Assembly (NCBI GenBank): GCA_963680875.1
Contig: OY804582.1
Coordinates: 56,500,646-56,564,645 of the forward strand
Reading direction: 5' to 3'
Length of the DNA: 64,000 nt
Origin: Bathymodiolus brooksi
Taxonomy: Eukaryota > Mollusca > Bivalvia > Mytilida > Modiolidae
Below, piece after piece: positions 13,101 to 25,300 of this stretch (its first letter is position 1; every line of letters begins with the position of its first letter). Below the pieces are notes generated by a model. It searched no databases. It saw only the letters and a list, made by a program, of their open reading frames with translations, and had not been told where the DNA came from. The position numbers and the translations under genes are program-made.

Positions 13101-16100
13101 AAAGCTGCTCTCTCCTCTGTCAAAGACAATCGCTAGGTTAAAACTTACAAAGCTGCCGTCTCCTCTGCCAAAGACAATCGCTAGGTTAAAACTTACAAAG
13201 CTGCCATCTCCTCTGTCAAAGACAATCGCTAGGTTAAAACTTACAAAGCTGCTCTCTCCTCTGTCAAGGACAATCGCTAGGTTAAAACTTACAAAGCTGC
13301 TGTCTCCTCTGTCAAAGACAATCGCTAGGTTAAAACTTGCAAAGCTGCTGTCTCCTCTGTCAAAGACAATCGCTAGGTTAAAACTTACAAAGCTGCTGTC
13401 TCCTCTGTCAAAGACAATCGCTAGGTTAAATCATACAAAGCTGATGTCTCCTCTGTCAAAGACAAACGCTAGGATACAACTTACAAAGCTGCTGTCTCCT
13501 CTGTCAAAGACAATCGCTAGGTTAAAACTTACAAAGCTACTGTCTCCTCTGTCAAAGACAATCGCTAGGTTAAAACTTACAAAGCTGCTGTCTCCTCGGT
13601 CAAAGACAATCGCTAGTAAAAACTTACAAAGCTGCTGTCTCCTCTGTTAAAGACAATCGCTAGGTTAAAACTTACAAAGCTGCTGTCTCCTCTGTCAAAG
13701 AAAATCGCTAGATTAAAACTTACAAAGCTGCTGTCTCCTCTGTCAAAGAAAATCGTTAGGTTAAAACTTACAAAGCTGCTGTCTCCATGGTCAAAGACAA
13801 TCACTAGGTTAAAACTTACAAAGCTGCTGTTTCCTCTGCAAAAGACAATCGCTAGGTTAAAACTTACAAAGCTGCTGTCTCCTCTGTCAAAGACAATCGC
13901 TAGGTTAAAACTTACAAAGCTGCTCTCTCCTCTGTCAAAGACAATCGCTAGGTTAAAACTTACAAAGCTGCCGTCTCCTCTGTCAAAGACAATCGCTAGG
14001 TCAAAACTTACAAAGCTGCTGTCTCCTCTGTCAAAAACAATCGCTAGGTTAAAACTTACAAAGCTGCTCTCTCCTCTGTCAAAGACAATCGCTAGGTTAA
14101 AATTTACAAAGCTGCTGTCTCCTCTATCAAAGACAATCGCTAGGTTAAAACTTACAAAGCTGCTGTCTCTTCTGTCAAAGACAATCGCTAGGTTAAAACT
14201 TACAAAGCTGCTGTCTCCTCTGTCAAAGAAAATCGCTAGGTTAAAACTTACAAAGATGCTGTCTCTTCTGCCAAAGACAATCGCTAGGTTAAAACTTACA
14301 AAGCTGCTGTCTCTTCTGTCAAAGACAATCGCTAGGTTAAAACTTACAAAGCTGCTGTCTCCTCTGTCAAAGAAAATCGCTAGGTTAAAACTTACAAAGC
14401 TGCTGTCTCCTCTGTCAAAGACAATCGCGAGGTTAAAACTTACAAAGCTGCTGTCTCCTCTGTCAAAGACAATCGGTAGGCTAAAACTTACAAAGCTGCT
14501 GTCTCCTCTGTCAAAGAAAATCGCTAGGTTAAAACTTACAAAGCTGCTGTCTCCTCTGTCAAAGACAATCGCTAGGTTAAAACTTACAAAGCTGCTGTCT
14601 CCTCTGTCAAAGACAAACGCTAGGATAAAACTTACAAAGCTGCTGTCTCCTCTGTCAAAGACAATCGCTAGGTTAAAACTTACAAAGCTGCTGTCTCCTC
14701 TGTCAAAGACAATCGGTAGGCTAAAACTTACAAAGCTGCTGTCTCCTCTGTCAAAGAAAATCGCTAGGTTAAAACTTACAAAGATGCTGTCTCTTCTGCC
14801 AAAGACAATCGCTAGGTTAAAACTTACAAAGCTGCTGTCTCTTCTGTCAAAGACAATCGCTAGGTTAAAACTTACAAAGCTGCTGTCTCCTCTGTCAAAG
14901 AAAATCGCTAGGTTAAAACTTACAAAGCTGCTGTCTCCTCTGTCAAAGACAATCGCGAGGTTAAAACTTACAAAGCTGCTGTCTCCTCTGTCAAAGACAA
15001 TCGGTAGGCTAAAACTTACAAAGCTGCTGTCTCCTCTGTCAAAGAAAATCGCTAGGTTAAAACTTACAAAGCTGCTGTCTCCTCTGTCAAAGACAATCGC
15101 TAGGTTAAAACTTACAAAGCTGCTGTCTCCTCTGTCAAAGACAAACGCTAGGATAAAACTTACAAAGCTGCTGTCTCCTCTGTCAAAGACAATCGCTAGG
15201 TTAAAACTTACAAAGCTGCTGTCTCCTCTGTCAAAGACAATCGCTAGGTTAAAACTTACAAAGCTGCTCTCTCCTCTGTCAAAGACAATCGCTAGGTTAA
15301 AACTTACAAAGCTGCCGTCTCCTCTGCCAAAGACAATCGCTAGGTTAAAACTTACAAAGCTGCCATCTCCTCTGTCAAAGACAATCGCTAGGTTAAAACT
15401 TACAAAGCTGCTCTCTCCTCTGTCAAGGACAATCGCTAGGTTAAAACTTACAAAGCTGCTGTCTCCTCTGTCAAAGACAATCGCTAGGTTAAATCATACA
15501 AAGCTGATTTCTCCTCTGTCAAAGACAAACGCTAGGATACAACTTACAAAGCTGCTGTCTCCTCTGTCAAAGACAATCGCTAGGTTAAAACTTACAAAGC
15601 TACTGTCTCCTCTGTCAAAGACAATCGCTAGGTTAAAACTTACAAAGCTGCTGTCTCCTCGGTCAAAGACAATCGCTAGTAAAAACTTACAAAGCTGCTG
15701 TCTCCTCTGTTAAAGACAATCGCTAGGTTAAAACTTACAAAGCTGCTGTCTCCTCTGTCAAAGAAAATCGCTAGATTAAAACTTACAAAGCTGCTGTCTC
15801 CTCTGTCAAAGAAAATCGTTAGGTTAAAACTTACAAAGCTGCTGTCTCCATGGTCAAAGACAATCACTAGGTTAAAACTTACAAAGCTGCTGTTTCCTCT
15901 GCAAAAGACAATCGCTAGGTTAAAACTTACAAAGCTGCTGTCTCCTCTGTCAAAGACAATCGCTAGGTTAAAACTTACAAAGCTGCTCTCTCCTCTATCA
16001 AAGACAATCGCTAGGTTAAAACTTACAAAGCTGCCGTCTCCTCTGTCAAAGACAATCGCTAGGTCAAAACTTACAAAGCTGCTGTCTCCTCTGTCAAAAA

Positions 16101-17307
16101 CAATCGCTAGGTTAAAACTTACAAAGCTGCTCTCTCCTCTGTCAAAGACAATCGCTAGGTTAAAATTTACAAAGCTGCTGTCTCCTCTATCAAAGACAAT
16201 CGCTAGGTTAAAACTTACAAAGCTGCTGTCTCTTCTGTCAAAGACAATCGCTAGGTTAAAACTTACAAAGCTGCTGTCTCCTCTGTCAAAGAAAATCGCT
16301 AGGTTAAAACTTACAAAGATGCTGTCTCTTCTGCCAAAGACAATCGCTAGGTTAAAACTTACAAAGCTGCTGTCTCTTCTGTCAAAGACAATCGCTAGGT
16401 TAAAACTTACAAAGCTGCTGTCTCCTCTGTCAAAGAAAATCGCTAGGTTAAAACTTACAAAGCTGCTGTCTCCTCTGTCAAAGACAATCGCGAGGTTAAA
16501 ACTTACAAAGCTGCTGTCTCCTCTGTCAAAGACAATCGGTAGGCTAAAACTTACAAAGCTGCTGTCTCCTCTGTCAAAGAAAATCGCTAGGTTAAAACTT
16601 ACAAAGCTGCTGTCTCCTCTGTCAAAGACAATCGCTAGGTTAAAACTTACAAAGCTGCTGTCTCCTCTGTCAAAGACAAACGCTAGGATAAAACTTACAA
16701 AGCTGCTGTCTCCTCTGTCAAAGACAATCGCTAGGTTAAAACTTACAAAGCTGCTGTCTCCTCTGTCAAAGACAATCGCTAGGTTAAAACTTACAAAGCT
16801 GCTCTCTCCTCTGTCAAAGACAATCGCTAGGTTAAAACTTACAAAGCTGCCGTCTCCTCTGCCAAAGACAATCGCTAGGTTAAAACTTACAAAGCTGCCA
16901 TCTCCTCTGTCAAAGACAATCGCTAGGTTAAAACTTACAAAGCTGCTCTCTCCTCTGTCAAGGACAATCGCTAGGTTAAAACTTACAAAGCTGCTGTCTC
17001 CTCTGTCAAAGACAATCGCTAGGTTAAAACTTGCAAAGCTGCTGTCTCCTCTGTCAAAGACAATCGCTAGGTTAAAACTTACAAAGCTGCTGTCTCCTCT
17101 GTCAAAGACAATCGCTAGGTTAAATCATACAAAGCTGATGTCTCCTCTGTCAAAGACAAACGCTAGGATACAACTTACAAAGCTGCTGTCTCCTCTGTCA
17201 AAGACAATCGCTAGGTTAAAACTTACAAAGCTACTGTCTCCTCTGTCAAAGACAATCGCTAGGTTAAAACTTACAAAGCTGCTGTCTCCTCGGTCAAAGA
17301 CAATCGC
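10111..17307. repeat. Super-repeat copy 2 (7,197 bp; 73+43+34 monomers)
   Basis: This is the tandem partner of the 3298-10110 block, with the HOR order 73, 43, 34 monomers in place of 73, 43, 26. The first two HORs look identical at the level of their translated open frames. Such similarity among monomers that otherwise differ at many sites implies a very recent duplication by unequal crossing-over, or an assembly duplication. Confidence 0.87.
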
Positions 17308-19466
17308 TAGTAAAAACTTACAAAGCTGCTGTCTCCTCTGTTAAAGACAATCGCTAGGTTAAAACTTACAAAGCTGCTGTCTCCTCTGTCAAAGAAAATC
17401 GCTAGATTAAAACTTACAAAGCTGCTGTCTCCTCTGTCAAAGAAAATCGTTAGGTTAAAACTTACAAAGCTGCTGTCTCCATGGTCAAAGACAATCACTA
17501 GGTTAAAACTTACAAAGCTGCTGTTTCCTCTGCAAAAGACAATCGCTAGGTTAAAACTTACAAAGCTGCTGTCTCCTCTGTCAAAGACAATCGCTAGGTT
17601 AAAACTTACAAAGCTGCTCTCTCCTCTGTCAAAGACAATCGCTAGGTTAAAACTTACAAAGCTGCCGTCTCCTCTGTCAAAGACAATCGCTAGGTCAAAA
17701 CTTACAAAGCTGCTGTCTCCTCTGTCAAAAACAATCGCTAGGTTAAAACTTACAAAGCTGCTCTCTCCTCTGTCAAAGACAATCGCTAGGTTAAAATTTA
17801 CAAAGCTGCTGTCTCCTCTATCAAAGACAATCGCTAGGTTAAAACTTACAAAGCTGCTGTCTCTTCTGTCAAAGACAATCGCTAGGTTAAAACTTACAAA
17901 GCTGCTGTCTCCTCTGTCAAAGAAAATCGCTAGGTTAAAACTTACAAAGATGCTGTCTCTTCTGTCAAAGACAATCGCTAGGTTAAAACTTACAAAGCTG
18001 CTGTCTCTTCTGTCAAAGACAATCGCTAGGTTAAAACTTACAAAGCTGCTGTCTCCTCTGTCAAAGAAAATCGCTAGGTTAAAACTTACAAAGCTGCTGT
18101 CTCCTCTGTCAAAGACAATCGCGAGGTTAAAACTTACAAAGCTGCTGTCTCCTCTGTCAAAGACAATCGGTAGGCTAAAACTTACAAAGCTGCTGTCTCC
18201 TCTGTCAAAGAAAATCGCTAGGTTAAAACTTACAAAGCTGCTGTCTCCTCTGTCAAAGACAATCGCTAGGTTAAAACTTACAAAGCTGCTGTCTCCTCTG
18301 TCAAAGACAAACGCTAGGATAAAACTTACAAAGCTGCTGTCTCCTCTGTCAAAGACAATCGCTAGGTTAAAACTTACAAAGCTGCTGTCTCCTCTGTCAA
18401 AGACAATCGGTAGGCTAAAACTTACAAAGCTGCTGTCTCCTCTGTCAAAGAAAATCGCTAGGTTAAAACTTACAAAGATGCTGTCTCTTCTGCCAAAGAC
18501 AATCGCTAGGTTAAAACTTACAAAGCTGCTGTCTCTTCTGTCAAAGACAATCGCTAGGTTAAAACTTACAAAGCTGCTGTCTCCTCTGTCAAAGAAAATC
18601 GCTAGGTTAAAACTTACAAAGCTGCTGTCTCCTCTGTCAAAGACAATCGCGAGGTTAAAACTTACAAAGCTGCTGTCTCCTCTGTCAAAGACAATCGGTA
18701 GGCTAAAACTTACAAAGCTGCTGTCTCCTCTGTCAAAGAAAATCGCTAGGTTAAAACTTACAAAGCTGCTGTCTCCTCTGTCAAAGACAATCGCTAGGTT
18801 AAAACTTACAAAGCTGCTGTCTCCTCTGTCAAAGACAAACGCTAGGATAAAACTTACAAAGCTGCTGTCTCCTCTGTCAAAGACAATCGCTAGGTTAAAA
18901 CTTACAAAGCTGCTGTCTCCTCTGTCAAAGACAATCGCTAGGTTAAAACTTACAAAGCTGCTCTCTCCTCTGTCAAAGACAATCGCTAGGTTAAAACTTA
19001 CAAAGCTGCCGTCTCCTCTGCCAAAGACAATCGCTAGGTTAAAACTTACAAAGCTGCCATCTCCTCTGTCAAAGACAATCGCTAGGTTAAATCTTACAAA
19101 GCTGCTCTCTCCTCTGTCAAGGACAATCGCTAGGTTAAAACTTACAAAGCTGCTGTCTCCTCTGTCAAAGACAATCGCTAGGTTAAAACTTGCAAAGCTG
19201 CTGTCTCCTCTGTCAAAGACAATCGCTAGGTTAAAACTTACAAAGCTGCTGTCTCCTCTGTCAAAGACAATCGCTAGGTTAAATCATACAAAGCTGATGT
19301 CTCCTCTGTCAAAGACAAACGCTAGGATACAACTTACAAAGCTGCTGTCTCCTCTGTCAAAGACAATCGCTAGGTTAAAACTTACAAAGCTACTGTCTCC
19401 TCTGTCAAAGACAATCGCTAGGTTAAAACTTACAAAGCTGCTGTCTCCTCGGTCAAAGACAATCGC

Positions 19467-22400
19467 TAGTAAAAACTTACAAAGCTGCTGTCTCCTCTGT
19501 TAAAGACAATCGCTAGGTTAAAACTTACAAAGCTGCTGTCTCCTCTGTCAAAGAAAATCGCTAGATTAAAACTTACAAAGCTGCTGTCTCCTCTGTCAAA
19601 GAAAATCGTTAGGTTAAAACTTACAAAGCTGCTGTCTCCATGGTCAAAGACAATCACTAGGTTAAAACTTACAAAGCTGCTGTTTCCTCTGCAAAAGACA
19701 ATCGCTAGGTTAAAACTTACAAAGCTGCTGTCTCCTCTGTCAAAGACAATCGCTAGGTTAAAACTTACAAAGCTGCTCTCTCCTCTGTCAAAGACAATCG
19801 CTAGGTTAAAACTTACAAAGCTGCCGTCTCCTCTGTCAAAGACAATCGCTAGGTCAAAACTTACAAAGCTGCTGTCTCCTCTGTCAAAAACAATCGCTAG
19901 GTTAAAACTTACAAAGCTGCTCTCTCCTCTGTCAAAGACAATCGCTAGGTTAAAATTTACAAAGCTGCTGTCTCCTCTATCAAAGACAATCGCTAGGTTA
20001 AAACTTACAAAGCTGCTGTCTCTTCTGTCAAAGACAATCGCTAGGTTAAAACTTACAAAGCTGCTGTCTCCTCTGTCAAAGAAAATCGCTAGGTTAAAAC
20101 TTACAAAGATGCTGTCTCTTCTGCCAAAGACAATCGCTAGGTTAAAACTTACAAAGCTGCTGTCTCTTCTGTCAAAGACAATCGCTAGGTTAAAACTTAC
20201 AAAGCTGCTGTCTCCTCTGTCAAAGAAAATCGCTAGGTTAAAACTTACAAAGCTGCTGTCTCCTCTGTCAAAGACAATCGCGAGGTTAAAACTTACAAAG
20301 CTGCTGTCTCCTCTGTCAAAGACAATCGGTAGGCTAAAACTTACAAAGCTGCTGTCTCCTCTGTCAAAGAAAATCGCTAGGTTAAAACTTACAAAGCTGC
20401 TGTCTCCTCTGTCAAAGACAATCGCTAGGTTAAAACTTACAAAGCTGCTGTCTCCTCTGTCAAAGACAAACGCTAGGATAAAACTTACAAAGCTGCTGTC
20501 TCCTCTGTCAAAGACAATCGCTAGGTTAAAACTTACAAAGCTGCTGTCTCCTCTGTCAAAGACAATCGGTAGGCTAAAACTTACAAAGCTGCTGTCTCCT
20601 CTGTCAAAGAAAATCGCTAGGTTAAAACTTACAAAGCTGCTGTCTCCTCTGTCAAAGACAATCGCTAGGATAAAACTTACAAAGCTGCTGTCTCCTCTGT
20701 CAAAGACAATCGCTAGGTTAAAACTTACAAAGCTGCTGTCTCCTCTGTCAAAGACAATCGGTAGGCTAAAATTTACAAAGCTGCTGTCTCCTCTGTCAAA
20801 GACAATCGCTAGGTTAAAACTTACAAAGCTGCTGTCTCCTCTGTCAAAGACAATCGCTAGGTTAAAACTTACAAAGCTGCTGTCTCCTCTGTCAAAGACA
20901 AACGCTAGGATAAAACTTACAAAGCTGCTGTCTCCTCTGTCAAAGACAATCGCTAGGTTAAAACTTACAAAGCTGCTGTCTCCTCTGTCAAAGACAATCG
21001 CTAGGTTAAAACTTACAAAGCTGCTGTCTCCTCTGTCAAAGACAATCGCTGGGATAAAACTTACAAAGCTGCTGTCTCCTCTGTCAAAGACAATCGCTGG
21101 GATAAAACTTACAAAGCTGCTGTCTCCTCTGTCAAAGAAAATCGCTAGGTTAAAACTTACAAAGCTGCTGTCTCCTCTGTCAAAGAAAATCGTAAGGATA
21201 AAACTTACAAAGCTGCTGTCTCCTCTGTCAAAGACAATCGCTAGGATAAAACTTACAAAGCTGCTGTCTCCTCTGTCAAAGAAAATCGCTAGATTAAAAC
21301 TTACAACGCTGCTGTCTCCTCTCTCAAAGACAATCGCTAGGTTAAAACTTACAAAGCTGCTGTCTCTTCTGTCAAAGACAATCGCTAGGTTAAAACTTAC
21401 AAAGCTGCTGTCTGCTCTGTCAAAGACAATCGCTAGGTTAAAACTTACAAAGCTGCTGTCTCCTCTGTCAAAGACAAACGCTAGGATAAAACTTACAAAG
21501 CTGCTGTCTCCTCTGTCAAAGACAATCGGTAGGCTAAAACTTACAAAGCTGCTGTCTCCTCTGTCAAAGACAATCGCTAGGTTAAAACTTACAAAGCTGC
21601 TGTCTCCTCTGTCAAAGACAATCGCTAGGTTAAACCTTACAAAGCTGCTGTCTCCTCTGTCAAAGACAAACGCTAGGATAAAACTTACAAAGCTGCTGTC
21701 TCCTCTGTCAAAGACAATCGCTAGGTTAAAACTTACAAAGCTGCTGTCTCCTCTGTCAAAGACAATCGGTAGGCTAAAATTTACAAAGCTGCTGTCTCCT
21801 CTGTCAAAGACAATCGCTAGGTTAAAACTTACAAAGCTGCTGTCTCCTCTGTCAAAGACAATCGCTGGGATAAAACTTACAAAGCTGCCGTCTCCTCTGC
21901 CAAAGACAATCGCTAGGTTAAAACTTACAAAGCTGCCATCTCCTCTGTCAAAGACAATCGCTAGGTTAAAACTTACAAAGCTGCTCTCTCCTCTGTCAAG
22001 GACAATCGCTAGGTTAAAACTTACAAAGCTGCTGTCTCCTCTGTCAAAGACAATCACTAGGTTAAAACTTGCAAAGCTGCTGTCTCCTCTGTCAAAGACA
22101 ATCGCTAGGTTAAAACTTACAAAGCTGCTGTCTCCTCTGTCAAAGACAATCGCTAGGTTAAAACTTACAAAGCTGCTGTCTCCTCTGTCAAAGACAATCG
22201 CTAGGTTAAATCATACAAAGCTGATGTCTCCTCTGTCAAAGACAAACGCTAGGATACAACTTACAAAGCTGCTGTCTCCTCTGTCAAAGACAATCGCTAG
22301 GTTAAAACTTACAAAGCTGCTGTCTCCTCTGTCAAAGACAATCGCTAGGTTAAAACTTACAAAGCTGCTGTCTCCTCTGTTAAAGACAATCGCTAGGTTA

Positions 22401-25300
22401 AAACTTACAAAGCTGCTGTCTCCTCTGTCAAAGAAAATCGCTAGATTAAAACTTACAAAGCTGCTGTCTCCTCTGTCAAAGAAAATCGTTAGGTTAAAAC
22501 TTACAAAGCTGCTGTCTCCATGGTCAAAGACAATCACTAGGTTAAAACTTACAAAGCTGCTGTTTCCTCTGCAAAAGACAATCGCTAGGTTAAAACTTAC
22601 AAAGCTGCTGTCTCCTCTGTCAAAGACAATCGCTAGGTTAAAACTTACAAAGCTGCTCTCTCCTCTGTCAAAGACAATCGCTAGGTTAAAACTTACAAAG
22701 CTGCCGTCTCCTCTGTCAAAGACAATCGCTAGGTCAAAACTTACAAAGCTGCTGTCTCCTCTGTCAAAAACAATCGCTAGGTTAAAACTTACAAAGCTGC
22801 TCTCTCCTCTGTCAAAGACAATCGCTAGGTTAAAATTTACAAAGCTGCTGTCTCCTCTATCAAAGACAATCGCTAGGTTAAAACTTACAAAGCTGCTGTC
22901 TCTTCTGTCAAAGACAATCGCTAGGTTAAAACTTACAAAGCTGCTGTCTCCTCTGTCAAAGAAAATCGCTAGGTTAAAACTTACAAAGATGCTGTCTCTT
23001 CTGCCAAAGACAATCGCTAGGTTAAAACTTACAAAGCTGCTGTCTCTTCTGTCAAAGACAATCGCTAGGTTAAAACTTACAAAGCTGCTGTCTCCTCTGT
23101 CAAAGAAAATCGCTAGGTTAAAACTTACAAAGCTGCTGTCTCCTCTGTCAAAGACAATCGCGAGGTTAAAACTTACAAAGCTGCTGTCTCCTCTGTCAAA
23201 GACAATCGGTAGGCTAAAACTTACAAAGCTGCTGTCTCCTCTGTCAAAGACAATCGCTAGGTTAAAACTTACAAAGCTGCTGTCTCCTCTGTCAAAGACA
23301 AACGCTAGGATAAAACTTACAAAGCTGCTGTCTCCTCTGTCAAAGAAAATCACTAGGTTAAAACTTACAAAGCTGCTGTCTCCTCTGTCAAAGACAATCG
23401 GTAGGCTAAAACTTACAAAGCTGCTGTCTCCTCTGTCAAAGACAATCGCTAGGTTAAAACTTACAAAGCTGCTGTCTCCTCTGTCAAAGACAATCGCTAG
23501 GATAAAACTTACAAAGCTGCTGTCTCCTCTGTCAAAGACAATCGCTAGGTTAAAACTTACAAAGCTGCTGTCTCCTCTGTCAAAGACAATCGGTAGGCTA
23601 AAACTTACAAAGCTGCTGTCTCCTCTGTCAAAGACAATCGCTAGGTTAAAACTTACAAAGCTGCTGTCTCCTCTGTCAAAGACAATCGCTAGGTTAAACC
23701 TTACAAAGCTGCTGTCTCCTCTGTCAAAGACAAACGCTAGGATAAAACTTACAAAGCTGCTTTCTCCTCTGTCAAAGACAATCGCTAGGTTAAAACTTAC
23801 AAAGCTGCTGTCTCCTCTGTCAAAGACAATCGGTAGGCTAAAATTTACAAAGCTGCTGTCTCCTCTGTCAAAGACAATCGCTAGGTTAAAACTTACAAAG
23901 CTGCTGTCTCCTCTGTCAAAGACAATCGCTGGGATAAAACTTACAAAGCTGCTGTCTCCTCTGTCAAAGAAAATCGCTAGGTTAAAACTTACAAAGCTGC
24001 TGTCTCCTCTGTCAAAGAAAATCGTTAGGATAAAACTTACAAAGCTGCTGTCTCCTCTGTCAAAGACAATCGCTAGGATAAAACTTACAAAGCTGCTGTC
24101 TCCTCTGTCAAAGAAAATCGCTAGATTAAAACTTACAACGCTGCTGTCTCCTCTCTCAAAGACAATCGCTAGGTTAAAACTTACAAAGCTGCTGTCTCTT
24201 CTGTCAAAGACAATCGCTAGGTTAAAACTTACAAAGCTGCTGTCTGCTCTGTCAAAGACAATCGCTAGGTTAAAACTTACAAAGCTGCTGTCTCCTCTGT
24301 CAAAGACAAACGCTAGGATAAAACTTACAAAGCTGCTGTCTCCTCTGTCAAAGACAATCGCTAGGTTAAACCTTACAAAGCTGCTGTCTCCTCTGTCAAA
24401 GACAAACGCTAGGATAAAACTTACAAAGCTGCTGTCTCCTCTGTCAAAGACAATCGCTAGGTTAAAACTTACAAAGCTGCTGTCTCCTCTGTCAAAGACA
24501 ATTGGTAGGCTAAAATTTACAAAGCTGCTGTCTCCTCTGTCAAAGACAATCGCTAGGTTAAAACTTACAAAGCTGCTGTCTCCTCTGTCAAAGACAATCG
24601 CTGGGATAAAACTTACAAAGCTGCTGTCTCCTCTGTCAAAGAAAATCGCTAGGTTAAAACTTACAAAGCTGCTGTCTCCTCTGTCAAAGAAAATCGTTAG
24701 GATAAAACTTACAAAGCTGCTGTCTCCTCTGTCAAAGACAATCGCTAGGATAAAACTTACAAAGCTGCTGTCTCCTCTGTCAAAGAAAATCGCTAGATTA
24801 AAACTTACAACGCTGCTGTCTCCTCTCTCAAAGACAATCGCTAGGTTAAAACTTACAAAGCTGCTGTCTCTTCTGTCAAAGACAATCGCTAGGTTAAAAC
24901 TTACAAAGCTGCTGTCTGCTCTGTCAAAGACAATCGCTAGGTTAAAACTTACAAAGCTGCTGTCTCCTCTGTCAAAGACAAACGCTAGGATAAAACTTAC
25001 AAAGCTGCTGTCTCCTCTGTCAAAGACAATCGCTAGGTTAAAACTTACAAAGCTGCTGTCTCCTCTGTCAAAGACAATCGGTAGGCTAAAACTTACAAAG
25101 CTGCTGTCTCCTCTGCCAAAGACAATCGCTAGGTTAAAACTTACAAAGCTGCTGTCTCCTCTGTCAAAGACAATCGCTAGGTTAAAACTTACAAAGCTGC
25201 TCTCTCCTCTGTCAAAGACAATCGCTAGGTTAAAACTTACAAAGCTGCCGTCTCCTCTGCCAAAGACAATCGCTAGGTTAAAACTTACAAAGCTGCCGTC
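19467..25300. repeat. Satellite domain II: HORs lacking the 47-bp monomer
   Basis: The 47-bp marker is absent from here on. New variant monomers appear in fixed order: GCTGGGATAAAAC (about 21049, 21097, 21866, 23930, 24600), TTACAACGCTG followed by CTCTCTCAAAG (about 21303, 24136, 24808), TGTCTGCTCTG, and GGCTAAAATTTAC. The two late copies of the ACAACGCTG block lie 672 bp (14 monomers) apart. The right boundary is approximate. The plus open frame crosses the whole domain without a stop, which reflects the variants present rather than a gene. Confidence 0.75.

Larger units (their letters stand above)
131..19466. repeat. Left satellite domain: HORs marked by a 47-bp monomer
   Basis: A monomer variant with TAGTAAAA in place of TAGGTTAAAA, one base short, recurs at 131, 3298, 6801, 8864, 10111, 13614, 15677, 17308 and 19467. 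Every interval is n x 48 minus 1: 3167 (66 monomers), 3503 (73), 2063 (43), 1247 (26), 3503 (73), 2063 (43), 1631 (34) and 2159 (45). The 34-monomer form looks basic; the others equal it plus or minus whole monomers (+9, +11, +32, +39, -8). An 11-monomer (528-bp) internal duplication, marked by AAAGATGCTG, is seen at 677/1205, 3940/4468, 7443/7971, 10753/11281, 14256/14784 and 17950/18478. The 2159-bp form is exactly the 1631-bp form plus these 528 bp. Confidence 0.9.
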
